Below, in pieces: positions 40,670-51,145 of a stretch of 64,000 nt of DNA (the first letter of the stretch is position 1; every line of letters begins with the position of its first letter). The translations under genes were made by a program, and so were the position numbers. The notes below the pieces were generated by a model. It was not told the origin of the DNA, did not search any database, and was given only the letters and a program-made list of their open reading frames with translations. Origin of the DNA: Bombyx mori (taxonomy: Eukaryota > Arthropoda > Insecta > Lepidoptera > Bombycidae); the NCBI RefSeq assembly GCF_030269925.1, contig NC_085114.1, positions 14,402,001 to 14,466,000 on the forward strand, given 5' to 3'.

Positions 40670-40778
40670 CCATACCCCACTGAGTTTCTCGCCGGATCTT
40701 CTCAGTGGGTCGTGTTTCCGATCCGGTGGTAGATTCTGCGAAGCACGGCTCTTGCTAGGTCCAGTGTTACCAACACAC
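40670..40778 (+). mobile_element. Bm1-like SINE, short
   Basis: ccactgagtttctcgccgga, gatccggtggtagattctgc and ggctcttgctaggtcca in plus orientation; it joins directly to family-B LINE sequence. Confidence 0.8.
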
Positions 40779-40779
40779 C

Positions 40780-41170
40780 CACGTGGATGAACGCAGGGGC
40801 TCCATGTAGTATGGATGAACTCTATTCCGATGACGGGCGGTGCGATGGTAAAAACGAGATGATGGTATCATCTCAGACAATTCCTCAGAGCACTTCGGTT
40901 CTAATTGTGGTTCATTCGGTTCCTTCCATGATATGGTACCGTCAATTGTTTATTACTAATGCACCACACGAAGCAGAGCTGATCCGCACTACTTGGTAAC
41001 ACTGCGCTAATTCAAAATGCGTTTCAAGAGTACCTTTTGACACAGTATCATCCGAATCTGAAATGAATTACCCTGCACTGTATTTCCTCAGCGATATGGC
41101 TCAAGCTTCAAGTCTCGAAGCAACTATTTTCCAACAAAACTGGAGCGTCACTTGCATTACCACATGGATG
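40780..41170. mobile_element. Family-B LINE remains, inverted internally
   Basis: 40780-40897 (ggatgaacgcaggggctcca, ctattccgatgacgggcggt) is minus-oriented, whereas 40990-41170 (gcgtttcaagagtacctttt) resembles the plus-oriented RT end seen at 28381. The frame is broken by stops (an old copy). Confidence 0.55.
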
Positions 41171-41421
41171 GTCTGGTAACATTACTTTTTCTGTTTAGAT
41201 AGTTTAGTTGTGTGATTTAAGTAGAATTTAGAAAAATGAAAAAGAAAACTGGCATTGCGATCATTAATATTTTTGAACTATAGTGATGATCAACTATTGG
41301 CATTATTTTTTCTTTTTCAAATAATACAGCTTTGACCTATACGAAAATAATTATTTAGACTGGAATATGATGCTTTTGCGTTTCTGCCAAAAACGTATTT
41401 CGCCACCGACGAAGCGACTCG

Positions 41422-41775
41422 TCTGTACTTAATATTATAAAGAGGAAAGATTTGTTTGTTTGTATTGAATAGGCTCCGAAACTACTGGACCGATTTGAAA
41501 AATTCTTTTACTGTTTGGAAGCTACACTATTCCCGAGTGACATAGGCTATTATAATATTTTTTGAAAAAAATTTGGAATTCTTACTAAAACTCCAATAAT
41601 GTAACCCAAGGTGTAAAAAAATACCTAAAATATTCTTAACATCGCGTGCCCTGCGAAAACTATTGATGATAGAATAAAATAACGTATTACGACTTTGTAG
41701 AACACATTATTATATACAAAAAGTGTCGAAATTTTTGTTAAAGACCCGAGCGGAGCCGGAGCGGGCCGCTTGTTC
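41422..41775 (+). mobile_element. Helitron-like element, diverged
   Basis: tctgtacttaatattataaa, actactggaccgatttgaaa and gcggagccggagcgggccgc follow the Helitron pattern; the 3' end is degraded (gcttgttctaa). Confidence 0.65.
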
Positions 41776-41779
41776 TAAA

Positions 41780-42284
41780 TAAATTTCACAAAAGAACTTC
41801 CACACAAACACGTATCGGACGAAACAGATGTTCGAAATTATTATTTAGTGCATTTAATGGCGTCTTGCTTAATGTATGAAATCAAAGCAATATTTTTTCA
41901 CTTGTTTACACATATTTCTTTATTTATGGGCCGATGAAAAACAAGTTAATAATTGAATGGTAAGAGGTATACGGACGCTTCTTGGCTTAAATTAGATTAG
42001 AACTGCGATGTAGGTAATTCGTTTTTTTTTTTTTCGTTCTGTTGTTTGATTAATTGAGGCTGTATCTACACGTGAATGTGCCTGTGTTATCTAAGTTCGA
42101 ACGGTATAGGTTTAATTTAAAAAGGCACAAGTCTCATTTCGAAGATCTGAAATTAAATTTCGTTATTTGTTTTTGATGCTCACACAAATACGAGGAAGGT
42201 ACGTTCAGACCACGAACACCAAGGACCTTGACAAAAATACTGATTGAATGAGAATCGTATTCGGACCCTGATGTATAATAGTCA
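41780..42284. other. Intergenic, nothing recognised
   Basis: AT-rich sequence without a supported feature. Confidence 0.5.
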
Positions 42285-42287
42285 GTT

Positions 42288-42682
42288 TTTCCTACCTATG
42301 CTGATAGCCTTGAGAGGCTATTTCAGCTTCACCCTAACATGTAGGTGAACTCACGGGGCTCAAACCGGAAGTGTTACTAACACTGGACCTAGCAAGAGCA
42401 GTGCTTCACAGAATCTACCACCGGATCGCAAACGCGACACACTGAGGTGGAAGAAACTAATGGACTGGGTTGAACGAGGACGGTGACCAATGCTTGTGGT
42501 GCCTAAAAGCACAGTTAATGGATCGGGAGGACCCGCAATGACGTGTTTAGGGACTGTTAGGTAGATTAGGGTATGACTGAGAAGATCCGGCAAGAAACTC
42601 AGTGGGCTGTGTCTATGGGTTAATTCGCTCGTCGAGCCCTTCGTCGCAAGCGACGGGTTCGACGAGAACGATGACCGGGGCA
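42288..42682 (-). mobile_element. Bm1-like SINE with internal duplication
   Basis: A full minus copy (ctatgctgatagccttgaga ... gatgaccggggc). The region around the actgag/agaagatccgg/caatgg junction occurs twice: once at 42440-42490 and again at 42578-42682. Two SINE copies may have recombined. Confidence 0.75.
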
Positions 42683-43029
42683 GTCAGATTAAATAACCAC
42701 AATACCAATAATTCGATAGGCACATAGTTAGAGCTCTGTCGGCTTCGACGCAGATATCAAAGGCATTTTCGCGCAGAATTCTCTTTACACTTTCAACACT
42801 TACAAAGGCGATATTACGTTACTAAAGTGACAATAATTGAGCGACATTCTTGGCCGACACACTACGAGTACTGTATCTACATCAATAATTTACATGATAA
42901 CATCAAAATGCGGTACGTGATAATGAAATTGCTTACACACGAGGAGGCCAAGATAAAAAATCTTTAATCTACGCGACTTCGTTCTTGTTTCTATTCTAAT
43001 AGGGATGTTTTCTATGTTTTTTTTATCTA

Positions 43030-43070
43030 TCCGTATTTGCTCGTCTGCCTACAAGGGCAAAAAAAAAATA
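43030..43070 (+). mobile_element. Family-B LINE tail scrap
   Basis: tgctcgtctgcctacaaggg then an A run is the terminal ~40 bp of the LINE. Confidence 0.6.
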
Positions 43071-43489
43071 TATTCAATAATTTGATAGACAATTCGATTT
43101 TCTTCTATACTGTTTAAGGAATTTATTATTGTAAAAGATATGATTCATACTTTTGGATATCAATTTGTTTGTTTTATTGATCTTAAAATCCAATATTGCG
43201 AATGTATAATTAAAATTTTCGTCACATCAAGATATAAGTCTCCTAATGTATTTTTGTTTCTTTGACTAATTTCGATTAGGTATATCTTCATAAAGTAGTT
43301 TTTGCGTTGCATAAAAATACAATATTTCGCATATAACAGATATAATTTCACGAGATGCAGAAACAATTAAAAAGAGACTCTAGTTTGAGGTGACGAATAA
43401 ATAACGCTGGAAATAAATAACGCATGATCATTCGGTCCCAAATTAAATATCCTGTGTTATGGGCATCAGAGACTGACATACGTACTTAT

Positions 43490-43648
43490 ATACGTTTTTA
43501 ATATATACATATATAGATAATAAACACCCAGACGAGGAGCAAACAAATCTGTTCATCACACGAATGTTTGCCCGATGTGGGAATCGAACTCACGACCGTC
43601 GCTCGGCGCAAAAGCAGGACTGCTAACTACTGCCCCACCAAGTGAGTC
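43490..43648 (-). mobile_element. tRNA-derived SINE (second family)
   Basis: The minus strand shows ggggcagtagttagcagtcc (A box region) and gtgagttcgattcccac (B box). The body has caaacattcgtgtgatgaac. Relative of 34318-34467. Confidence 0.7.
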
Positions 43649-43769
43649 ATACATTAGTTATCCAAGACAAAGACTACCGTGTAGATACCAATCTAGATGT
43701 CGGATCGGAAAATGAACAAACACAAGATTAGACAATAGCACTATCATTTGAGTCTATTGCTACTAATCT

Positions 43770-44055
43770 AGACTAATACTTAGTCTGGCCATAAATACTG
43801 TTACAATTAAAAATTAAAAAAATTATATTGCAAATAACATTTATTACTTTTACAGTGTGTTAGTTTAATACATAAATATAAAACAATTTAAAGTATGAAA
43901 AGCTTATTCGAAGTGGTCTCCATTGACTGCAATACAGTCCTTTAAACGTTGAGGCCAGTTATCAATAGAAGCACGCACACTTTCTTTCACTGCCAATCGG
44001 CGCCGTATAATCTCTTTTTCCACGCCGCTTGTATACTTTATCATGCTGCATAGGG
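43770..44055 (-). pseudogene. Tc1/mariner-like transposase remnant, C-terminus
   Basis: The minus strand from about 44025 to 43904 reads SGVEKEIIRRRLAVKESVRA then IDNWPQRLKDCIAVNGDHFE and a stop. This is the usual end of a Tc1/mariner-superfamily transposase (short helix, then C-V-NGDHFE). The upstream frame is broken by stops and the catalytic domain is missing. An AT-rich stretch and a possible terminal repeat (tagtctggccataaatactg) lie on the left. Confidence 0.65.
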
Positions 44056-44104
44056 TTTTGGTATGAGTTTTAAGTTAGACTGGCATCGTTGGCTGGGATT
44101 ATAT

Positions 44105-44378
44105 GGACAGGTCCAATTCTGCAAAGAGTTCGACGTGCAACCTAACCTATGCATCAACCCATTTAGTTTCTCGCTGGATCTTCTCAGCGGGTCGCGATTC
44201 CGATCCGGTAGTAGATTGATTCTCGAAGCAGCTGCTATTGAGTTGTTAAGTCTCCTTTGGAGGCGCTCTGGCAGCTGTTAGCAAATCCCGTCCCTTCTGG
44301 CTGAGCTTTTGCTCGCCCACCTGCCCTGGTGAAACTGAAAAGGCCTCCGGGCCACCAGTAATCCCTAACTTATAAAAA
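44105..44378 (+). mobile_element. Jockey-like LINE 3' end
   Basis: gttcgacgtgcaacctaacc, gatccggtagtagattgatt, gcctccgggccaccagtaat match 61033-61275, with an A-rich tail. Confidence 0.83.
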
Positions 44379-45042
44379 AAGATACGAACGACACGTTAGT
44401 CACTTTGTATTATTGAAAATCGATAATATACTATGAAAATAGATATTAATTTTATGATAAGTAATAAGAATTGTTGTTTATCGCGGCTTGTAATATTCGG
44501 AAAGGTATTTTTAACATGATTGACTTCTAATCAATCTTTGTACACAAAATAATGAAATGTTTGATTGGAGGTTTTACGTCTTATAATATTCACATAATTT
44601 TCTTTTAAAAACGCTATAGAGATTACAATATAACGAGTTCTCAAAAAAAACAATTTTTTTTTACGTATTTGTTGTGCGAATCTGTGTAGCACATAATTGT
44701 GTTGTTACATTACAATTAATTAAGAATGTTCTACAATATTCCCGGGAATATAAATAAAGTTTAACACGCTACGCTCCGTGAATGTAACGGCTGCTAGATA
44801 AAACAGGTCATGTACACAAGTACCTAAACAAATATACAGAGCAACAAACTGTACGTTCCATTTAATTTATTTATTCACTCTCCGCGGACGTGATATTGGA
44901 CTACAAAGGATTATCTATCTATCTCTTAGGTTTATGGCGTTTCCTTTTAGATTTCGCCAACTACAAAGGATTACCCACCCAGATAAACGGTTGTTTGAGG
45001 GTTGAGCTGTCAGAATTCGCGCGCTTCGTTTTTTTAAAGGGT

Positions 45043-45400
45043 TTTTATGACCTGGTAACTAAGACCTTTAAGTCATGTCTTATTTTAATTTATTTTCTTA
45101 TTTTTTAAAAATAAAAATATGGAATGAAATGAAATGAAGATGATTAATTTGAGACATCTAGGATGAAATAAAATAAAATGAGATGATATGGGATGAAATA
45201 TATTCTTAGTAAAATGGTGGTCATTTACTGAGATTTTTTCAGTGGACTTTTTGGAGGATCCCGTGAAGTTACGTCCAGCGGCTTTGTTTCATTTTCCCAC
45301 ATTTGTGCTTTTCACAGATATTAAACAGTTAATAAACCACCGTTATTACACATTTAAATCTGAAGAAACACTACATACACAAAATAAAACAAAACACAAA
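45043..45400 (+). repeat. Unassigned interspersed repeat X (copy 1)
   Basis: ttatgacctggtaactaaga, taaaatggtggtcatttact, cagatattaaacagttaata recur, inverted, at 51725-52150. A GAAAT-type microsatellite lies inside. The class is not known to me. Confidence 0.75.
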
Positions 45401-45519
45401 ACTTCTTCAGCTATTTGTATGTGGTAAACATAATTATTGTAGTTAAATTTAAAACATATAATTTTTTAAACTAACTTTTGCCGTAAATTCCAATGATAAA
45501 TGTCGTGTACTAACCGATT

Positions 45520-45762
45520 ATTTTTATTGCTTAGATGCGTGGACGATCTCACAGCCCACCTGATTTTAAGTGGTTACCGGAGCCCATAGACATCTACAAC
45601 GTAAATGCGCCACCCACCTTGAGATATGAGTTCTAAGGTCTCAGTATAGTCACAACGGCTTCCCCACCCTTCAAACCGAAACGCATTACTGCTTCACGAC
45701 AGAAATAGGCAGGGTGGTGGTACTTACCCGTGCGGACTCACAAGAGGTCCTACCACCAGTAA
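45520..45762 (-). mobile_element. BMC1-type repeat
   Basis: Full 243-bp unit from ttattgcttagatgcgtgg to cctaccaccagtaa. Confidence 0.9.
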
Positions 45763-45779
45763 TTATGAAAATCATAATT

Positions 45780-45967
45780 TTGCGGCTTTGATTTTTATTA
45801 CACGATGTTATTCCTTCACCGTGAAAGTTAATCTTGAACATTAAAATTTGTCAAGTACGTATTTCATTAGAAAAATTGGTACCCGCCGGCGGGATTCGTT
45901 TGGACTCTGTTGCATCGCTAGATACGAATTCAATGGACGTCTTATCCTTTAGGCCACGACGCCGGCG
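45780..45967 (-). mobile_element. tRNA-derived SINE (CGTCGTGGCC family)
   Basis: The minus strand reads gccggcgtcgtggcctaaag, gataagacgtcc (A box region) and caaacgaatcccgcc (decayed B box). The body tttttctaatgaaatacg ... cacggtgaaggaataaca parallels 32881-32965. Confidence 0.75.
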
Positions 45968-46332
45968 AATAAAAATATAATGTTTCATTTCAAACATTTT
46001 CCACAATATTCTCGCTCGTGAATCATACAGCGCTCGACCGAATATCATAATGAGTTGCGACTTCGGTTCCTATTTGTACAAACGCCCACATTATTGGAAA
46101 TTTTTACGAAAATCGCAACATTATCGGCGAGGCCCCGAAATCTTTCGACGGGTAACGAATCGATTCTATTGTGGTCGTGAATCGTAAAGAACTCGAGTCT
46201 ATAATCGATTTAGTGAGTATTGAACGTTCGTTAGACAAAGACGGGTTATCGAATAAGTGATTTTTCACATGCAGAAACCAGCGAAAGGAAATGTGATAAT
46301 AATATACTATTGGTTGATGTCATAGAGAGATT

Positions 46333-46578
46333 ATTTTTTTTTATTGCTGAGGTGGATGGACGAGCTCACAGCCCACCTGGTGTTAAGTGGTTACTGGAGC
46401 CCATGGACATCTACAACGTAAATGCGCCACCCACCTCGAGATATAAGTTCTAAGATCTCAGTATAGTTACAACGGCTACCCCACCCTTCGAACCGAAACG
46501 CATTACTGCTTCACGGCGGAAATAGGCGGGGTGGTGGTACCTACCCGTGCGGACTCCCAAGAGGTCCTACCACCAGTG
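46333..46578 (-). mobile_element. BMC1-type repeat
   Basis: Full unit from ttttttattgctgaggtgg to cctaccaccagtga, immediately left of the long inverted repeat. Confidence 0.9.
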
Positions 46579-46723
46579 AAAGTAGTAGATAGTAGCGATG
46601 TAGGATTAATTATTTACTATTCATTCATTTATTTCTCTAACCTGACATTTAGGACAGTTTTGATCGCCTTTTCATCAAATAGCTACCTTTACTGCTGCTC
46701 TAACACGAGTATTGTGTTTTTAT

Positions 46724-46984
46724 ATCCGAACAAAAACAGTTTCACTGTAAAAAATTGCGCCAAGTCCACGTTTATAAAACTCATCTCAATAACATTTGCA
46801 CTTTACAAAAAAAAGAAGACTTCAATAGCTTTCATTCTCTACAAAAATATGTGAAATACAGAAAAATACCAAGAAACCGTCATAAAGATGAAAAAATAAA
46901 AAAAAATTTGTTGAAAATTTAAAAATAAAAAAATAAAAATTTTATCGTGCTTGGCGCGCGTCATTGAGTACCCCAAAATTTTTC
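46724..46984 (+). repeat. Long inverted repeat, left arm
   Basis: 261 bp from atccgaacaaaaacagtttc to gagtaccccaaaattttt. The reverse complement occurs at 47512-47772 with only a few differences. The loop is 527 bp. Confidence 0.93.
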
Positions 46985-47511
46985 GGAAGAATTTCAACCC
47001 GAGAAAAAAACCATTTTGCTTTAATATACAGTGAAAGCTGAAAAAGTTACCCAGGTTGTCTTTTTCGCTCTTGTTAGCGTTTTATGAGAAATTGAGACAG
47101 AACTACGGTAATTTTCAACAGCTCTCACTATATACCTATGGGCTATTATATGCCAAATCGACCACTTTTGCGTCCGACCCCTTTAGATTCAGCTGAAACT
47201 TTATTATTCTTTTCTACCCTTTGAAAAACATCTTTGAGAATTTTTTCAAATGTTTTGGAGCCAACGTATACATACGTATCGACTCGTAAGTAGTTTGTAT
47301 TTGTATAAGCGAACACGAGAGGGTGTTTAGTTCAAATCATAAAAGATGAGTGGGAAATGAAAAAAATTCAAATAACATACGTATGAGATGTCGATTTTAC
47401 TTAACTTTTGTAAAACTTATTATGAAATAATAATTCATTAATTACATTTATGCATTTCATAGGTTGACCTACTTATAAATTTCTAAACATTGAAAGGATG
47501 TTCATTTATCC

Positions 47512-47772
47512 TGAAAAATTTGGGGTACTCAATGAAGCGCGCCAAGTACGATAAAATTTTTATTTTTTTATTTTTAAATTTTCAACAATTTTTTTTTTAT
47601 TTTTTCATCTTTATGACGGTTTCTTGGTATTTTTCTGTATTTCACATATTTTTGTAGAGAATGAAAGCTATTGAAGTCTTCTTTTTTTTGTAAAGTGCAA
47701 ATGTTATTGAGATGAGTTTTATAAATGTGGACTTGGCGCAATTTTTTACAGTGAAACTGTTTTTGTTCGGAT
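47512..47772 (-). repeat. Long inverted repeat, right arm
   Basis: 261 bp starting tgaaaaatttggggtactca and ending ctgtttttgttcggat. The arm is open in one frame on the inward strand, but the frame is Lys/Asn-rich and looks like a by-product of base composition. Confidence 0.93.
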
Positions 47773-47882
47773 TTCATATCTTTTTGTTAAGTATTATTTT
47801 TTGCTCATTTATTACTTAATAAAAATAAATTATAAATAGTCACTCAGCTTAAAAGCTAATGAAACGCTCAATTAATTAGTGT

Positions 47883-48116
47883 TTTAATGTTAGGTGCCCG
47901 ACTGGCATGAGACTCTCGGGTTGTCAGTTCCGGTATCGACCGGGGACGCGTGTATTCCGCTTCAAAGTCTGGCGCGCACTAATTGCCATAATTGGGGGTG
48001 CGAATGATGCAACAGATGCGCGGGCGCGGGTAGCGCGGGGTGGGTCGTCGCGGCACGGACCTGAGTCACATTCTCTTTGGCTGCTGTTGCCCCGCGAAAC
48101 GGAACGCTGCGTTACA
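47883..48116 (-). repeat. 3' LTR
   Basis: Left LTR on the map, equal in length to 50912-51145. The two differ at three bases: g/t near ttaggtgccc, g/t at gcgcgg-tagcg, t/c at acatt-ccttt. Confidence 0.9.
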
Positions 48117-48430
48117 TACTCCCCCTCCAAGTTGGGAACGCGTCCCGAGTCCAACTTGGGACTGTTAGTCTGAAGACGCGGCCTTCCTCTCTGCCTCTTT
48201 GGCATAATTGGATCCGTACTTGAATTTGACGGAGAGTGGGTTAAATCCGCGGTGTGATACTTGCCGATGACATTGTTTGACAAGTCTGCTATGAAGTACG
48301 TTGTAGGACTAACTATCTTTACTACGCGATACGGGCCATCCCGTCGTGGCATGAACTTACGTGTTACACCCCTAGACGCATAAGCAAGCCATAACGAAGG
48401 AAATACTCTTCCAGTAGGACTCGGGAGCAA
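47924..48430 (-). pseudogene. pol C-terminal tail of the gypsy-like element
   Basis: A frame reads SLWLAYASRGVTRKFMPRRD then GPYRVVKIVSPTTYFIADLS. The RRDGPYRV block is the usual end of gypsy integrase, followed by a basic tail (PKRQRGRPRLQ). The frame runs on into the 3' LTR, so the end of the protein is uncertain. Confidence 0.7.
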
Positions 48431-48650
48431 GCCACGGCGGTGGCATCAACAAGTGCGTAGAGTTCTACCCATCTTGTAGCTACATCCTCTACCAGGAGTA
48501 CCCATCGCTCCCCCTGCTCTCCTTCTGGCAGTGGCCCGAACAAATCGATTGCGAGAACCTCTCCTCGCTGTTGAAGCACAGGAGTGAGCCTATACGGCGG
48601 TACCGATATAGGCGGATGATCACCGGTATCAATGTGGTGCTCGGCGTAAA
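48364..48650 (-). pseudogene. Fused pol remnant: pre-RT linker joined to integrase core
   Basis: The frame reads HIDTGDHPPISVPPYRLTPV (the linker before RT) and passes straight into EVLAIDLFGPLPEGEQGERW and VEDVATRWVELYALVDATA (integrase catalytic core, first Asp). RT and RNase H should lie between, so a large in-frame deletion has joined them. A second deletion follows LLEEYFLRYG, removing the later integrase acidic residues. Confidence 0.75.
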
Positions 48651-50750
48651 GGGTTGGGGCTCCCCCACCCTAAAGATGTCTCCATTCTCCTGCAATAAAT
48701 GTGATAGCTGCTGTCGTTCATCGGAGCCAAGCATAGAACCCTTATCATCACGCAGGAAGTTAGCAGTAGAAGCAAACATGCATGGCTTAGGGCACTCATA
48801 TTCAATTGGATAGGTAACCCGTTTTCCCGAAAAATGCCAAGTGGATGAAGCAAAGTCAAGCACAATACCTGCTGCCACCAAAAAATCCATGCCAAGCAAA
48901 GTTTCATTATTTTGAGCATCTGGAAAAACAGTAAATTCAAGGGTTACTGACCTTTCGGGACTTATCCTTACTTCTAGAGTAGTGAGCAAAACTCGGCGGG
49001 TGCGCGCGGAACCGTCTGCAAGCCTCACCCGACGCCTGGTTTCCTCACACGGATGGTTATGCTTTAACAGCAATTCATAAAGCAACGCTCCGGCAACGCT
49101 ACTCTTAGCTCCCGTATCCAACAAAGCATTACCTCGTATACCTAACATTTGAACACTTAAAATTGGTCTTAACCTAACCTGGTGCTCAGTAGAGTTACTC
49201 TGGGCAACACTTTTCACATTAGAATTAATTGTCGAAAAATGTCCGACGTTTTCCATGGTCACCCTATTTTCGTTCATCATGGTCACCCTATTTTCGTTCA
49301 TCATGGTCACCCTATCGCGGCCACTTGGTACCTCGGAATAACTATGTTTTGGTTCGGTACCACTCGAGTAACGCATCAGGGGCCTATTCCTAGAACTAAT
49401 ATTATTGTTTATATTATGATTAAGTCTAGAATAATTTTGAAGTCTAACCTTGTTATCAGTACCGAAAAAGCGCGGAGGAAGAATCGCCTTAAAATCGGTA
49501 GGATAATAATTATTTTCATTATCAACAAAACATTGTTTACGATTATTAATATAAATGGACGACTTTACGGTGTTTGAAGCGCAAGCTGTATGCAACGAGC
49601 TGTCGCGATGAATAGAGTTCACTGAACTTGACAGCTGTGTATTTACTTTACCAATAGGTAAATCGGATGTGACTGATCGGGTCCGTGCAGCGTCGACGGC
49701 GTAATAACTTGCGTTACACTTTGTACACTGAGACCGAGTAACACCTTTGGTACCACACCCGTAACACGAGGATACAGCTTGCGTATTTTCGTTGTCGAAT
49801 TTCGTTTTTGACGCTAATTTTAAACACTCATCACGAATATGTCCGTACTTTTTGCAATAAACACAGAACAGTCTTTTAACAATCGACGTAGATGATACAT
49901 TATCAGTGTTCGTGTAGCGAGGCGCGGGGACTCGAACGGTGCTCGGCGCAGCGCTGTCGTCGCGTGGCGGGCCGCCAGTGGCGCCCGAGTTGAATATTTT
50001 CCGCGGCGTCATCCGCGCCGAAGTCGAAGCACCGGCGGGAACTTCGCCTACGGTACTACCCGATGAACGTGGCGTCGCTCGCTGAGGATGATGAATAAAT
50101 TCAGGCGGACTGGTCTCGTAGATGGAGTCCTCGATATGGCGCGTTTTCTTTAATAACGTGTCGTATGAAGTTATTTCGTCTCTTCTTAATCTTTTACGAA
50201 CACGACGGTGTAGAAGGCCGTAAAGCATATCAATTTGAACTTTCTCACTAAGGTCACCAGGTGGGAGTCGAGCTAGCAGGGCTCGTGCTCTGGCAACGAA
50301 GATCTCCGTCTTCTCTCTTTGTCCTTGCGACATTTTGAAGAGCTCTAAGTAGACTCGATGGGGCGGTCTGCAATCACCGAAAGCGCTTCGTAACGATGAT
50401 AAAGCGTCGTCCCAGGAAGTGATGCTAGCTTTAACGCCTTGCCACCACACGGCTTCATTTCCGGTTAGTAACATCGAGAGTCCTCGTAACGCGATGGCGT
50501 GTCCTACGTCAGCACAATCTTTGTATGATTCGACCGCGTCAAGGAAACCGTCGAGTGAGTCGCCGGGCACTCCGCTGAACCGCGCCGTGCATGACGCGAA
50601 GTTCCCAGAATGGTGAGCGGGCGTCGAGGAAGGCGGCGATGTCGGCTCCGACGTCGGTGTTGCTAATGATTCGAGTTGAGTTTTATGCTCAAAAACTCGG
50701 TCGAGTAGGCGTTCGAATGCTGCCATTTGACTTTCTTGTAATGACGCCAT
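48489..50750 (-). CDS. gag-protease of the gypsy-like element
   Basis: 753 codons from ATG at 50750. The capsid-like part is at residues 40-200 (FSGVPGDSLDGFLDAVESYK, VWWQGVKASITSWDDALSSL). There are two Cys knuckles near residues 300 and 330: CVYCKKYGHIRDEC is a regular CCHC, but CYGCGTKGVTRSQC has Val where His belongs. Three tandem VTMMNENR octapeptides lie near residue 490. An aspartic protease at residues 530-640 has LLDTGAKSSVAG (catalytic DTG) and LLGMDF. The final ~50 codons are in the wrong frame for pol, so a frameshift (natural or mutational) lies near 48655. Confidence 0.82.
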   Translation of the reverse strand: MASLQESQMAAFERLLDRVFEHKTQLESLATPTSEPTSPPSSTPAHHSGNFASCTARFSGVPGDSLDGFLDAVESYKDCADVGHAIALRGLSMLLTGNEAVWWQGVKASITSWDDALSSLRSAFGDCRPPHRVYLELFKMSQGQREKTEIFVARARALLARLPPGDLSEKVQIDMLYGLLHRRVRKRLRRDEITSYDTLLKKTRHIEDSIYETSPPEFIHHPQRATPRSSGSTVGEVPAGASTSARMTPRKIFNSGATGGPPRDDSAAPSTVRVPAPRYTNTDNVSSTSIVKRLFCVYCKKYGHIRDECLKLASKTKFDNENTQAVSSCYGCGTKGVTRSQCTKCNASYYAVDAARTRSVTSDLPIGKVNTQLSSSVNSIHRDSSLHTACASNTVKSSIYINNRKQCFVDNENNYYPTDFKAILPPRFFGTDNKVRLQNYSRLNHNINNNISSRNRPLMRYSSGTEPKHSYSEVPSGRDRVTMMNENRVTMMNENRVTMENVGHFSTINSNVKSVAQSNSTEHQVRLRPILSVQMLGIRGNALLDTGAKSSVAGALLYELLLKHNHPCEETRRRVRLADGSARTRRVLLTTLEVRISPERSVTLEFTVFPDAQNNETLLGMDFLVAAGIVLDFASSTWHFSGKRVTYPIEYECPKPCMFASTANFLRDDKGSMLGSDERQQLSHLLQENGDIFRVGEPQPFTPSTTLIPVIIRLYRYRRIGSLLCFNSEERFSQSICSGHCQKESRGSDGYSW
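49254..49315. repeat. 24-bp tandem repeat inside gag
   Basis: Two and a half copies of a unit reading catggtcaccctattttcgt; it encodes the octapeptide VTMMNENR. Confidence 0.9.
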
Positions 50751-50911
50751 GGTGTTTGCGGTAAATGTTGGCGTCGGTCCCGCGGTTGAACCAATTTCTT
50801 CTTCAACGTCTTGAAAATCGGATTGACGCCGTGACTGACGACGAGTACGTGTCGTAATTACGTAGATTCACTCCGAAATACTAGTTAAAGGGCCCGCGCT
50901 TGGGCTGCCAG

Positions 50912-51145
50912 TTTAATTTTAGGTGCCCGACTGGCATGAGACTCTCGGGTTGTCAGTTCCGGTATCGACCGGGGACGCGTGTATTCCGCTTCAAAGTCTG
51001 GCGCGCACTAATTGCCATAATTGGGGGTGCGAATGATGCAACAGATGCGCGGGCGCGGTTAGCGCGGGGTGGGTCGTCGCGGCACGGACCTGAGTCACAT
51101 TCCCTTTGGCTGCTGTTGCCCCGCGAAACGGAACGCTGCGTTACA
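50912..51145 (-). repeat. 5' LTR
   Basis: 234 bp; begins TGTAACGCAGCGTTCC on the minus strand and ends GGGCACCTAAAATTAAA. The tggcagccc primer-site candidate lies one base beyond. Confidence 0.9.

Noticed and set aside
43575..43648. Possible tRNA gene
   Set aside because: Same reason: SINE head with imperfect cloverleaf and a shared SINE body.
47574..47777. 67-codon Lys-rich frame in the inverted-repeat arm
   Set aside because: The same peptide is encoded by both arms because they are complementary; composition is that of A/T-rich DNA, with no motif.
49182..49577. 131-codon plus-strand frame with HHGHPIFV repeats
   Set aside because: Antisense shadow of the tandem octapeptide region of gag.
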